From Streptomyces nojiriensis (GTDB taxonomy: Bacteria; Actinomycetota; Actinomycetes; Streptomycetales; Streptomycetaceae), in NCBI RefSeq assembly GCF_017639205.1, contig NZ_CP071139.1, forward strand, positions 7,191,501 through 7,255,500: a stretch of 64,000 nt of DNA, given 5' to 3'. Shown here piece after piece: positions 19,511 to 28,385 of this stretch. A model generated the notes under the pieces. The model was not told the DNA's origin. It did no database searches and saw nothing but the letters and a program-made list of their open reading frames with translations. The first letter of the stretch is position 1; every line of letters starts with the position of its first letter. Made by a program: the position numbers and the translations under genes.

Positions 19511-20770
19511 ATGGACCACGCCGCGGACGTCCCCGACGTCTTCGACCCCCGCATCTACGCCGCCGGCATCCCGCACGAGCGCTACCGGCTGCTGCGCGAG
19601 CGGCACCCCGTGGCCTGGCAGCCGGAGCCGGAGATCCGGGGCTGGCCCGCCGGCCCCGGCTTCTGGGCCGTCACCCGGCACGCCGATGTCGTGCGGGTCC
19701 TGCGCGACCACCGGACGTACTCCTCCTGGCTGGGCGCCACCCAGATCCGCGACCCCGACCCGGCCGACCTGCCCTTCCTGCGCCGCACCATGCTCAACCA
19801 GGACCCACCCGAGCACGGCCGGCTGCGGCGGCTGGTGTCCCGCGCCTTCACCCCCGCCCGCGTCGACGCCTTCGCCGGCCGGGTACGGGAGCGCGCCCGC
19901 GCCCTGCTCGCCGCCGCCCGCCAGGACGCCGAGGACGGCACCGCCGACCTCGTACGCGCCGTCACCGACGAGTACGCGCTGCTGAACCTCACCGACCTGC
20001 TGGGCGTCCCGGCCGCCGACCGGGCCCTGCTGCTGGAGTGGACCGTACGGATCATCGGGTACCAGGATCCCGACGACGCCCCGGCGCCGCTCCTCGGCCC
20101 GGACGGCACCCCGCTCGACCCGCGCTCCCCGGCCCTGCTCGGCGAGATGTTCGCGTACGCCCGCGAACTGGCCGACCACAAGCGCGCCCACCCCGGCGAC
20201 GACCTGATGACCGCCCTCGCCGAAGCCGGACTCGACCCGGCCGAACTGGAGATGTTCTTCTTCCTGCTCACCGTCGCGGGCAACGACACCGTACGCAGCG
20301 CCGCCCCCGGCGGCCTGCTCGCCCTGGCCGGGGCCCCGGACGCCTACCGCCGGCTCGCGGCCGGATCCGTCCCGTTCGACCGGGCCGTCGACGAACTCCT
20401 GCGCGTCCACCCGCCGGTGCTCAGCTTCCGCCGCACGGCCGCCGTCGACACCGAACTGGCCGGGCAGTCCATCCGCGCCGGCGACAAGGTGGTGGTCTTC
20501 CACGCCTCCGCCAACCACGACGAGCGCGTCTTCACCGACCCCGGCCGCCTCGACCTGGCACGCACCCCCAACCCGCACGTCTCCTTCGGGGACGGCCCGC
20601 ACGTCTGCCTCGGCGCCCACTTCGCCCGGCTCCAGCTGCGCATCCTCCACGAGGAGTGGTGCGCGGCCATGCCCCCGCCGGAACTGGCGGGACCGCCGCG
20701 CCGGCTGGTCTCCAACTTCATCAACGGGATCACACGGCTGCCGGTGCGGGTGTCCGGGCGGCCCGGGTGA
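19511..20770 (+). CDS. Cytochrome P450
   Basis: A 419-residue soluble class I bacterial P450. The I-helix has AGNDTVRSA, the K-helix ELLRVHPP supplies ExxR, and the heme motif FGDGPHVCLGAHFAR places the thiolate ligand at Cys366. It oxidises an unknown organic substrate with electrons from a ferredoxin; no ferredoxin or reductase gene is next to it. The ATG at 19511 fits the usual N-terminus. Its 3' end overlaps the convergent downstream gene by 41 bases. Confidence 0.93.
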   Translation: MDHAADVPDVFDPRIYAAGIPHERYRLLRERHPVAWQPEPEIRGWPAGPGFWAVTRHADVVRVLRDHRTYSSWLGATQIRDPDPADLPFLRRTMLNQDPPEHGRLRRLVSRAFTPARVDAFAGRVRERARALLAAARQDAEDGTADLVRAVTDEYALLNLTDLLGVPAADRALLLEWTVRIIGYQDPDDAPAPLLGPDGTPLDPRSPALLGEMFAYARELADHKRAHPGDDLMTALAEAGLDPAELEMFFFLLTVAGNDTVRSAAPGGLLALAGAPDAYRRLAAGSVPFDRAVDELLRVHPPVLSFRRTAAVDTELAGQSIRAGDKVVVFHASANHDERVFTDPGRLDLARTPNPHVSFGDGPHVCLGAHFARLQLRILHEEWCAAMPPPELAGPPRRLVSNFINGITRLPVRVSGRPG

Positions 20771-21455
20771 CATCGGCCACCAGCTCGGTCACATCAGGGC
20801 CGTACGCACGGGAGTTGACCACCTTCAGGACCAGGCAGAAGGAGTCCGTCCCGTACGTGCGGGCCAGCCGCTCGTGGTTGCGGGCGAGATAGCGGGCGGC
20901 GGCCTGGTTGCTGACCGCGGTCTGCCCGGACAGCAGGAACACCGGCCGGCCGCCCTCCCTGCCCGCCAGCCGGGCCAGCAGCACGTGCTCCACCTGGTCC
21001 TTGACCCACCGGTAGACCTCACCGCCCACCTGGATCGCACCCCGGTCCTCGGACTCCTGGGTGGCGACGTCGACCCGTACCCCGGGCAGCATCGAGGCCA
21101 GGTGCGCCACCGTACGGGCGTTGGACGTCGGGCCGCCGACACAGAACTCGGCGCGGTCGCCGAAGCCCTGACGCGCCTCGTCGTGCGTGACGATCTGGAC
21201 GTTCGCCCCGCAGTCCTTGATCAGCGCGGATATCTCCAGCAGCGCGAACGCGTCGTTGCGGTGCACCGAGGATTCCTTTCCGCCCATCTGCCGGTTGACC
21301 ACGAACAGGCACTCGGCGCCGGCCGGCAGTCCGAAGAACGCCTGCTTCCGGCGCAGCGTACGGCGCCACAGGTAGGTCCGGGCGAACCAGCCGAACCCGC
21401 CGCTGACGGCGGTGGCTATCACCCCGAGCACGATGTTGCGCACGTCGTCGTTCAT
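20730..21455 (-). CDS. Membrane-anchored conserved hypothetical protein
   Basis: A 241-residue protein with one N-terminal transmembrane helix (NIVLGVIATAVSGGFGWFA) followed by a basic stretch RTYLWRRTLRRK and a cytoplasmic alpha/beta domain. Notable segments are CLFVVNRQMGGKESSVHRND, AEFCVGGPTSNARTVAHL and VFLLSGQTAVSNQAAARYL, suggesting a Rossmann-like nucleotide-binding fold. I do not recognise the family with certainty. The ATG at 21455 is directly before the helix. Codon bias is normal for the region, so it is a real gene despite overlapping the P450 end. Confidence 0.75.
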   Translation of the reverse strand: MNDDVRNIVLGVIATAVSGGFGWFARTYLWRRTLRRKQAFFGLPAGAECLFVVNRQMGGKESSVHRNDAFALLEISALIKDCGANVQIVTHDEARQGFGDRAEFCVGGPTSNARTVAHLASMLPGVRVDVATQESEDRGAIQVGGEVYRWVKDQVEHVLLARLAGREGGRPVFLLSGQTAVSNQAAARYLARNHERLARTYGTDSFCLVLKVVNSRAYGPDVTELVADVTRAARTPAPAAV

Positions 21456-21556
21456 GCGGCGGATGGTAGCGGCCGGGCCGCCTTCCTGACGCGGGGGGTG
21501 CAGTGAAGTTACGCTGCGCGAACCAGACCTGACAGGCAGTCGACCGGAGGAACCGG

Positions 21557-23356
21557 ATGCGCGTCCCCGCCGCACGTCAGTTAGCGCTCGTCGCCCTCGC
21601 CGGGGCGCTCGTCTCCACCGGGGCCGCGGCCCCGCCCACCACGGCCGCCCCACCGGCCAAGGTGCCCGTCGCCGCCGGCTACGGCGGGGCCGTCGCCAGC
21701 GTCGACGCCGACGCCAGCGCCGCGGGCATCGCCGTCCTGCGCTCCGGCGGCAACGCCGTGGACGCGGCGATCGCCACCGCCGCCGCGCTCGGGGTGACCG
21801 AGCCCTATTCGGCGGGCATCGGCGGAGGCGGCTACTTCGTCTACTACGACGCCCGCTCGCGCCGGGTGCACACGATCGACGGCCGCGAGACCGCCCCCGC
21901 CACGGCCACCGAGGCGCTGTTCCAGGAGAACGGCCTCCCCATCCCCTTCGCGGAGGGCCAGACCAGCGGCCTCGGCGTCGGCGTGCCCGGCACCCCCGCC
22001 ACCTGGAAGAGCGCCCTCGACGCCTGGGGCACCCGCCCGCTCGACAAGCTGCTGAAGCCCGCCGAGAAACTGGCCCGCGAGGGCTTCACGGTGGACAGCA
22101 CCTTCCGGGCCCAGACCGAGCTCAACCAGGACCGCTTCAAGGACTTCCCGGCGACCTCGAAGCTCTTCCTGCCCGGCGGCGCCCTGCCGGTCGTCGGCTC
22201 CACCTTCAAGAACCCGGACCTGGCCGCCACCTACGCCGAACTCGGCCGCAAGGGGACCGGCGCCCTCTACCGCGGGCCCCTCGCCGAGGACATCGTCCGG
22301 GCCGTGCGCACACCCCCGGTGGACCCGGCGGCCACCCGCAAGGTCCGCCCCGGCGACCTGACCACCGCCGACCTGCGCGCGTACGCGACCAAGCGGCAGG
22401 ACCCGACCCGGGTGAACTACCGCGGCCTGGACGTCTACAGCATGGCGCCCTCCTCCTCCGGCGGCACCACGGTCGGCGAGGCGCTGAACATCCTGGAGCG
22501 GACCGACCTCTCGAAGCTGTCCGAGACGCAGTACCTGCACCGCTTCATCGAGGCGTCGCGGATCTCCTTCGCCGACCGGGGCCGCTGGGTCGGCGACCCG
22601 GCGGCGGTGGACGTGCCCACGCGCGAGCTGCTCTCGCAGCGGTTCGCCGACTCGCGCGGCTGCCTGATCGCGCCGGACCGTACGCTGACCAGCCCGCTGG
22701 CCCCCGGTGACCCGCGCCACCCGGTGGCCTGCGGCGGCACCGGCCGGGCCGCCCCGACCACGTACGAAGGGGAGAACACCACGCACCTGACGGCCGCCGA
22801 CCGCTGGGGCAACGTGGTCTCCTACACCCTGACCATCGAGTCCACCGGCGGGAGCGCCATCACCGTTCCCGGACGCGGCTTCCTGCTCAACAACGAGCTG
22901 ACCGACTTCTCCTTCGCCCCGGCCGCGCCCGGGGTCCCGGACCCGAACCTGCCCGGCCCCGGCAAGCGGCCGCGCTCCTCCATGTCCCCGACGATCGTGC
23001 TGGAGGATGGCCGTCCGGTGCTCGCGGTGGGCTCCCCGGGCGGCGCGACGATCATCACCACCGTGCTGCAGACCCTGATCGGCCACCTGGACCGGGGGCT
23101 GCCGCTCGTCGACGCCATCGCGGCGCCGCGGGCCAGCCAGCGCAACCAGACCACGACGGAGCTGGAGCCGGGCCTGTGGAACAGTCCGGTGCGCGCGGAG
23201 CTGGAGGCGATCGGCCAGGCCTTCCGGCAGAACCCGGAGATCGGCGCGGCCACCGGCGTGCAGCGGCTGCCGGACGGGCGCTGGCTGGCGGCGGCCGAGA
23301 CCAGCCGCCGGGGCGGCGGCTCGGCGATGGTGGTCCGCCCGCACGGGAAGCCGTAG
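21557..23356 (+). CDS. ggt: Gamma-glutamyltransferase
   Basis: A 599-residue secreted gamma-glutamyltransferase/glutathione hydrolase with an N-terminal signal peptide (MRVPAARQLALVALAGALVS...). The autocatalytic site is ENTTHLTAAD, with Thr408 as the predicted N-terminal nucleophile of the small subunit; the small-subunit pattern GSPGGATIITTVLQTL follows. Family proteins cleave gamma-glutamyl peptides outside the cell. Codon 9 is a TTA (21581-21583), which in Streptomyces makes translation depend on the bldA tRNA. GGAGG lies nine bases upstream of the ATG. Confidence 0.93.
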   Translation: MRVPAARQLALVALAGALVSTGAAAPPTTAAPPAKVPVAAGYGGAVASVDADASAAGIAVLRSGGNAVDAAIATAAALGVTEPYSAGIGGGGYFVYYDARSRRVHTIDGRETAPATATEALFQENGLPIPFAEGQTSGLGVGVPGTPATWKSALDAWGTRPLDKLLKPAEKLAREGFTVDSTFRAQTELNQDRFKDFPATSKLFLPGGALPVVGSTFKNPDLAATYAELGRKGTGALYRGPLAEDIVRAVRTPPVDPAATRKVRPGDLTTADLRAYATKRQDPTRVNYRGLDVYSMAPSSSGGTTVGEALNILERTDLSKLSETQYLHRFIEASRISFADRGRWVGDPAAVDVPTRELLSQRFADSRGCLIAPDRTLTSPLAPGDPRHPVACGGTGRAAPTTYEGENTTHLTAADRWGNVVSYTLTIESTGGSAITVPGRGFLLNNELTDFSFAPAAPGVPDPNLPGPGKRPRSSMSPTIVLEDGRPVLAVGSPGGATIITTVLQTLIGHLDRGLPLVDAIAAPRASQRNQTTTELEPGLWNSPVRAELEAIGQAFRQNPEIGAATGVQRLPDGRWLAAAETSRRGGGSAMVVRPHGKP

Positions 23357-23371
23357 CGGCCGGGGAGGGGT

Positions 23372-24139
23372 TCAGAGGGCCGTGAGGATCCGCGGACCGT
23401 CGGCGGTGATCGCGACCGTGTGCTCCGAGTGGGCGGCACGGCTGCCGTCGACGGTGCGCAGGGTCCAGCCGTCCGCGTCGCAGGTGTAGTCGTCCGTGCC
23501 GCCCGCGATCAGCATCGGCTCGATGGCGAGGACCAGGCCGGGGCGCAGCTTCATGCCGCGTCCCGGCGGGCCCTCGTTGGGCACGCCCGGGTCCTCGTGC
23601 ATGGTGCGGCCGACGCCGTGGCCGCCGAAGCCGTCCGGCACCCCGTACCCGGCGGCGCGGCAGGTGGCGCCGATCGCGTGGGCGATGTCGCCGATCCGGT
23701 TGCCGGGCACGGCGGCGGCGATCCCGGCGGCGAGGGCCGCCTCGGAGGTCTCGATCAGCCGGAGGTCGGCGGGCCGGGCCGGGCCGACGGTGAAGCTGAC
23801 CGCCGCGTCCCCGACCCAGCCGCCGAGCTTCGCCCCGCAGTCGACGCTGACCAGGTCGCCGTCCCGCAGCCGGTAGTCGTCGGGGATGCCGTGCACGATC
23901 GCGTCGTTCACCGAGACGCACACCACGGCGGGGAAGGGCACGGGCGCGAACTGCGGCCGGTAGCCCAGGAAGGGCGAGGTGGCACCGGCTTCGCGCAGCA
24001 CCTCGCGGGCCACCCGGTCCAGGTCCCGCAGGGACACCCCCACGTCGGCCGCCTCCCGTACGGCCGCCAGGGCGCGGGCGACCACCCGGCCCGCGGCCCG
24101 CATCTCGTCGATCTCTCGGTCCGTCTTCAGTTTCACCAT
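23372..24139 (-). CDS. map: Type I methionine aminopeptidase
   Basis: A 255-residue M24A aminopeptidase that removes the initiator Met from nascent proteins. Metal ligands are visible in VSVDCGAKLGGWVGDAA, GFGGHGVGRTMHEDP and AIEPML. It has no N-terminal zinc-finger extension. It is away from the ribosomal-protein cluster where the housekeeping map lies in Streptomyces, so it is probably a second copy. It is divergent from a small XRE regulator across a 64-bp gap full of inverted repeats that starts two bases from its ATG. Confidence 0.92.
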   Translation of the reverse strand: MVKLKTDREIDEMRAAGRVVARALAAVREAADVGVSLRDLDRVAREVLREAGATSPFLGYRPQFAPVPFPAVVCVSVNDAIVHGIPDDYRLRDGDLVSVDCGAKLGGWVGDAAVSFTVGPARPADLRLIETSEAALAAGIAAAVPGNRIGDIAHAIGATCRAAGYGVPDGFGGHGVGRTMHEDPGVPNEGPPGRGMKLRPGLVLAIEPMLIAGGTDDYTCDADGWTLRTVDGSRAAHSEHTVAITADGPRILTAL

Positions 24140-24140
24140 G

Positions 24141-24182
24141 CCAATAACTATACCGGTATAAGAATAACGGGATAGTTATTGG
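24141..24182. promoter_or_regulatory. Compound palindromic operator between map and XRE regulator
   Basis: An AT-rich 42-bp block whose ends CCAATAACTA (24141-24150) and TAGTTATTGG (24173-24182) are perfect inverted repeats. Inside are the 12-bp palindrome TATACCGGTATA (24149-24160) and AATAAC-n6-GTTATT (24163-24180). AATAAC recurs 20 bases apart, two helical turns. It fills most of the divergent gap and abuts the map start, so binding would block both genes. On the minus strand TATAGT lies six bases from the map ATG. Confidence 0.7.
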
Positions 24183-24203
24183 TGTGCGGGGTAGGATGAC
24201 GGC

Positions 24204-24455
24204 ATGGTCCGTACCCCCCTCACCCCCGAAGAGCGCGAGCGCGGCGAGCGGCTCGGCCTCCTGCTGCGTGAGGCCCGCGGCGACCGGAGCATGGTCGAGG
24301 TCGCGGCCGGCGCCGGGCTCTCCGCCGAGACCCTGCGCAAGATCGAGACCGGCCGGGCGCCCACCCCCGCCTTCTTCACGGTCGCCGCCCTCGCCGCGGC
24401 ACTCGGCCTCTCCCTGGACGACCTGCTGCGACGCTGCGCCGTCGTCCCGGCCTAG
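24204..24455 (+). CDS. Small XRE-family helix-turn-helix regulator
   Basis: An 83-residue protein that is almost only an HTH_3 domain: RLGLLLREARGDRSMVEVA, then AGLSAETLRKIETGRAPTP as the recognition helix region, then VAALAAALGLSLDDLLRRC. A TAGGAT box at 24192-24197 lies six bases before the ATG, pointing to leaderless transcription. It faces the map gene and probably binds the palindromic block between them, regulating both genes. No toxin gene is next to it. Confidence 0.88.
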   Translation: MVRTPLTPEERERGERLGLLLREARGDRSMVEVAAGAGLSAETLRKIETGRAPTPAFFTVAALAAALGLSLDDLLRRCAVVPA

Positions 24456-24560
24456 GTCGGGGCGGGTCCCGGCCTGCCGTTCGGGCGGGCCCGGCGGCCA
24501 GACGGCCCAATCGGCGGTGGGAGGTCCGGAGCGCGGGGCAAGCGTGAAGGCGTGTCAGCC

Positions 24561-25760
24561 ATGAACGCATCCAAGCGAGTCGGATTCGCAGTCGTCGGCG
24601 CCCTCCTCGCGGGCGGCCTGCTGCTCGCCGCGTGTGCCGCCCCCGAAGGCCGCCCCCGCGCCGGCGACGTGGTCTTCCACCACCCCGGCGTCGTCGTCAG
24701 CCACGGCCAGCTCCGGCAGGCGAAGCAGATGGTCGCGGCCGGCAAGGAACCCTGGCTCTCTGCGTACCGCGCACTCCTCGGCAGCCGCTACGCCTCGCTC
24801 GACTACACCCCGCACCCGGCCGACGTGGTGCCCTGCCCCTTCAACAGCGGACCGCAGTCCTGTCTCGACGAACGGCAGGACGCCATCGCCGCCTACAGCC
24901 ACGCCCTGCTGTGGTCGGTGAACGGCCGGACCGCCCACGCGCGCAAGGCCGTACAGATCATGGACGCCTGGTCGGCCGTGATGAAGCAGCACCGCGAGGA
25001 CAACGCCGGCCTCCAGGCCGCCTGGTCCGGATCCAGCTGGGCGCGGGCCGCCGAGATCATGCACGCCGACTACCCGGACTGGGCGGAGCCCCGCGTCACC
25101 CGGTTCAAGAGGATGCTGCGCACGGCCTACCTGCCGGCCGTCCGCACCCAGGTGCCCGCCTACAACGGCAACTGGGAACTGGCCATGACCGACGCCGCCG
25201 TCTCCATCGCCGTCTTCCTGGAGGACCGGACGATCTTCCGGGAGGCCCTGGAGCGGTTCCGGGCGCGCGTGCCCGCGTACTTCTACCTCCGGATGGACGG
25301 CCCGCGCCCGATGGCCCCGCGGTCCGCCGCCATCCAGACGGCCGCCCAGGTCAAGGCGTACTGGTTCGACCAGGGCACCTACGTCGACGGCATCGCCCAG
25401 GAGACCTGCCGCAACCTGATGCACGTCGGCTACGCGCTCGCCGCGTCCGCGCACATCGCCGAGACCGCCTGGCACCAGGGCGTCGACCTGTACGGCGAGC
25501 AGTCCGCCCGGCTGCGCACCGCACTGGAGTTCCACGCGAAGTACCAGCTCGGGGCCGAGGCCCCGCCGTGGCTGTGCGGGGGCAGGGTGGAGCGGACCAT
25601 GGGGCCCGACCTGGAGGTGGCCCTGCACCACTACGAGACCCGGACCGGCGCGAAGCTCCCGTACACCCGCGCCCTGGTCGAGAAGACGCGGCCGGCCGGG
25701 ACGGACGAGCTGTTCGTGGCCTGGGAGACGGTCAGCCACGGAGAGACCCCGCCCGCCTGA
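24561..25760 (+). CDS. Alginate lyase family lipoprotein
   Basis: A 399-residue lipoprotein with lipobox LAAC near residue 25 and an all-helical alginate-lyase (PL5-like) domain. Family marks include YNGNWELAMTDAAVSIAVFL and RDxxH-like AQETCRNLMHVGYAL. It would degrade an acidic polysaccharide at the cell surface; the substrate need not be alginate in Streptomyces. A GTG at 24552 is in frame, but the ATG at 24561 has GAAGG ten bases upstream and is preferred. Confidence 0.85.
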   Translation: MNASKRVGFAVVGALLAGGLLLAACAAPEGRPRAGDVVFHHPGVVVSHGQLRQAKQMVAAGKEPWLSAYRALLGSRYASLDYTPHPADVVPCPFNSGPQSCLDERQDAIAAYSHALLWSVNGRTAHARKAVQIMDAWSAVMKQHREDNAGLQAAWSGSSWARAAEIMHADYPDWAEPRVTRFKRMLRTAYLPAVRTQVPAYNGNWELAMTDAAVSIAVFLEDRTIFREALERFRARVPAYFYLRMDGPRPMAPRSAAIQTAAQVKAYWFDQGTYVDGIAQETCRNLMHVGYALAASAHIAETAWHQGVDLYGEQSARLRTALEFHAKYQLGAEAPPWLCGGRVERTMGPDLEVALHHYETRTGAKLPYTRALVEKTRPAGTDELFVAWETVSHGETPPA

Positions 25761-25777
25761 CGGCCTAGGGTGCGGTC

Positions 25778-26158
25778 ATGGATCTCGAAGAGCTCGGCAG
25801 AGCGCGGTACGTCAGCCTCACCACCTTCCGCAAGGACGGCACGCCCGTGGCGACACCGGTGTGGGCGGTCGCCGACGGGGGTGAGCTGTACGTGTGGACG
25901 CGCAGCGATTCGTGGAAGGTCAAGCGGATCCGCAACAACGGGCGGGTCACCGTCACCGCCTGCGACATGCGCGGGCGCGTCGCGGAAGGGGCGCAGGCGC
26001 GGGAGGGCGAGGCCCGGCTGCTCGACGAGGCGGGGCTGCGGCGGGTGCGGAAGCTGATGTCGCGCAAGTACACCTGGCAGTTCTGGGTGGTGGACGTGCC
26101 CGCCGCACTGGCGCGCCGGGGCAAGCGTCCGCACACCGCGATCGCCGTCAAGCTTTGA
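25778..26158 (+). CDS. PPOX-class F420-dependent oxidoreductase
   Basis: A 126-residue split-barrel flavin/deazaflavin protein of the PPOX class. It starts MDLEELGRARYVSLTTFRKDG, followed by TPVWAVADGGELYVWT and KVKRIRNNGRVTVTACDMRG, the usual cofactor-binding layout of the F420-dependent branch (TIGR03666-like). It reduces an unknown substrate in the cytoplasm. A TAGGGT box lies six bases before the ATG. It is monocistronic by spacing. Confidence 0.85.
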   Translation: MDLEELGRARYVSLTTFRKDGTPVATPVWAVADGGELYVWTRSDSWKVKRIRNNGRVTVTACDMRGRVAEGAQAREGEARLLDEAGLRRVRKLMSRKYTWQFWVVDVPAALARRGKRPHTAIAVKL

Positions 26159-26203
26159 GACTCCCGTAGCCCGCCCGTAACACAGCTGGGATCCAATGCG
26201 GTC

Positions 26204-27688
26204 ATGGAGACCGCGACTTCGCTGGCGATCAGTCAACTCTCGGGATATTTACTGGGGTTGACGCAGAGACTGGATCCCGGGGCGGGCTGGTACGGGGAGT
26301 TCCTGCGCCGGGATCCCGAGGGGGTGAAGGCCTGTCTCGACGGGGCGGCGATGCCCCCGTGGGACATGGTGGAATCGCTGCTGCGGGACCTGGCGGGGGC
26401 GCGGGGCGCGGAGTTCGCGGCGCGGGAGACCGTATACGCGGCCCAGCTGCGGGCGGCGGCCGTCGCCGTGTGGGACCGGCTGCCGGGCGGCGAGGGGGAG
26501 CTGCGGACCCTGCTCGCGGCGGCGGTCGCACAGCGGGCCGACGCGCAGACGGCTCTGCGGAGCCTGACGGTACGGCTCGGCCGGGCCGCCGACCGGGCCG
26601 AGACGGACGCCCTCACCCGGGAACTCGCCTGGGCCCAGGACGACGTGGCCCGCGCCGTGGCCCGCCACGAAGACCTGGCCGCCCGGCTGCGGGCCCTGCG
26701 CGCGGGCCCCGACGGGCTGTGGCCGGCGCGGCCGGAGGGGGCGCAGTGGCTGCCCGGCGTGCCCCGGCAGCGGGAGGCGCGAGCCGAACCGAACGCCGTA
26801 CCGAACGCGGAACCGGGCGCCGGGCCGGAGGCGCCCGCCGCCGAGGAGCCTCCCGTGCGGGCCGAGCCCCCCGTGCGGGCCGAGCCGCCGGTCGGTCGGG
26901 CCGAGGGGCGGTGGCTGCGCGGTGCGCGGCGCTCCGGTGGTGCCCGGTACGCGGGCTCGGCGGCCCCCGAGGCCCCGGCCTTCACCCCGCCGCCGGGGCA
27001 TCCCGGCGGGGACGGCACACCCGGTTCCGGTCCCGGCGCCGCGCTCCCCGCGCCGCGCGGAGCCCGCTTCGGCATCCCGGACGACCGCGACGCCCCCGGC
27101 GAACCCGCGCCCCGTCCCGCACCCCGTCCCGCACCCCGACCCGAGCATCCGGCCGGGCCTTCGGCGGGCATCCCCGGAGCCGTCGCCGCCGCCCTGCTCA
27201 CCCTGCGCGCCCAGGGCCGCAGCGGTGAGGCGCACGCCCTGCTGTGCGAGGCCGCGGCCCGGCCCGCCGAGCAACTGCCCGCACTCGCCGCCGAGCTGAC
27301 CGGGGCCGGGCTCGCGGCCGACTGGGCCACCCTGCTGTGGGAGGCGGCCTCGCTGCCGCCCGAGCGGCTCGCGGCGGCCGCGGCCGCCCTCGGCTCCGCC
27401 GGCCGCGAGGCCGACTGCGACGCCCTGCTGCGCCAGGGCGCGGCCCGTCCGGCCGCCGAGGTCGCGGACGCGGCGCTCGCCCTCGGCGGGGCCGGCCGGA
27501 CCCGTGAGGCCGACGCACTGCTCGGCGCCTTCGTCCGCGTGCGCACCGCCGAGGAGGCGGCGGGCCTGGCCCGGCACGACCCGCAGTGGTTCGCCCCGCG
27601 CCTGCTCCGGGCGGCCCGGGCGCTGCCCGGACCCCGGCACCGCGACCTGGTCCACGCCCTGCGGGTGGCGGGTATCGCAGTGGCCTAG
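26204..27688 (+). CDS. Hypothetical protein: degenerate HTH, coiled coil, Pro-rich linker, C-terminal helical repeats
   Basis: A 494-residue soluble protein of unknown function. Residues 1-65 resemble the end of a Streptomyces XRE-like domain (MPPWDMVESLLRDLAG is like the LPSWELV motif). Residues 70-165 are Ala/Arg/Glu-rich and probably coiled coil. A Pro/Gly/Ala linker with repeated PPVRAE and RPAPRP blocks spans about 185-325. The C-terminal 165 residues form five or more Ala-rich helical repeats of about 35 residues, like TPR or PPR. Codon 16 is TTA (26249-26251), so bldA dependence is expected. The role may be regulatory, by inference. Confidence 0.7.
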   Translation: METATSLAISQLSGYLLGLTQRLDPGAGWYGEFLRRDPEGVKACLDGAAMPPWDMVESLLRDLAGARGAEFAARETVYAAQLRAAAVAVWDRLPGGEGELRTLLAAAVAQRADAQTALRSLTVRLGRAADRAETDALTRELAWAQDDVARAVARHEDLAARLRALRAGPDGLWPARPEGAQWLPGVPRQREARAEPNAVPNAEPGAGPEAPAAEEPPVRAEPPVRAEPPVGRAEGRWLRGARRSGGARYAGSAAPEAPAFTPPPGHPGGDGTPGSGPGAALPAPRGARFGIPDDRDAPGEPAPRPAPRPAPRPEHPAGPSAGIPGAVAAALLTLRAQGRSGEAHALLCEAAARPAEQLPALAAELTGAGLAADWATLLWEAASLPPERLAAAAAALGSAGREADCDALLRQGAARPAAEVADAALALGGAGRTREADALLGAFVRVRTAEEAAGLARHDPQWFAPRLLRAARALPGPRHRDLVHALRVAGIAVA

Positions 27689-28188
27689 GTCTGCGGGATC
27701 GGGACTCCTGCCCTGAGGAAGAACAGGCCGGCGATGCTCGTGTCCTCGTGGAAGGTCACGCGGAACTCCCCGGCCTCGCGTTCCATGCTCAGCGGGATGC
27801 CGACCACGGTGAACCTGCCGGAGGAGGTGTCTTCGGGGCCGCCGTGCGACCGGTAGCGTCCCAGCTCGTCCTGGTAGACCGCCCAGGCCCGGGCGAGGGC
27901 GTCCGGGGGCAGGAGCTTGCGCAGGGTCGGGTCGAACCTGGCCGTGGCGGCGGTGAAGTCGCCGTTCACGATGGAGTCGAGGGTCTCCACGGCGACCGTG
28001 TCGTACCGCGTCAGGGACGGGGCCACGCCAGGGGGTGCCCCCGTCGAGGCCGTCGCCGTCGCCGGTGTCGTCGCGGCCGTCGCGGAACCACCCGCCGGCA
28101 CCACCAGCACGCCGACGGCCAGCACGGCAGCCGCCGCCGCCCGAACCGGTCGTCGCTCGCCGCCCAGCGCAGTGTCTCTGTGGGGCAT
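27685..28188 (-). CDS. Secreted DUF3887-like protein
   Basis: A 167-residue exported protein. The signal peptide covers about residues 1-40 (AAAAVLAVGVLVVPAGGSATA). The mature domain has DSIVNGDFTAATARFDPTLRKLLPPDALARAW, which matches the DUF3887 pattern of small cystatin-like secreted domains. Function is unknown. A GTG at 28197 is an alternative start; the ATG at 28188 is chosen. The stop overlaps the convergent upstream gene by four bases. Confidence 0.75.
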   Translation of the reverse strand: MPHRDTALGGERRPVRAAAAAVLAVGVLVVPAGGSATAATTPATATASTGAPPGVAPSLTRYDTVAVETLDSIVNGDFTAATARFDPTLRKLLPPDALARAWAVYQDELGRYRSHGGPEDTSSGRFTVVGIPLSMEREAGEFRVTFHEDTSIAGLFFLRAGVPIPQT

Positions 28189-28385
28189 CAGGACCACGGC
28201 CTTCTCCGGGTTGGCGGGTCGGATAGCTCCATCGTGCTCCCCGCGTGGTCCCCGCGCATGTCAACCGCCCAATAACAGGTCGACCAGTGACAGGAAAGGA
28301 CCGCGTGGTGACGTAACTTGATCGACTACTCCAACCGCGCACGGCGGTCTTGCCCCACGCTGTGACGAGGCCTACGTTCTACTCC

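Noticed and set aside
24204..24455. XRE regulator as antitoxin of a toxin-antitoxin pair
   Set aside because: No small toxin-like gene is adjacent; the downstream gene is a 399-residue lyase lipoprotein and the divergent gene is map.
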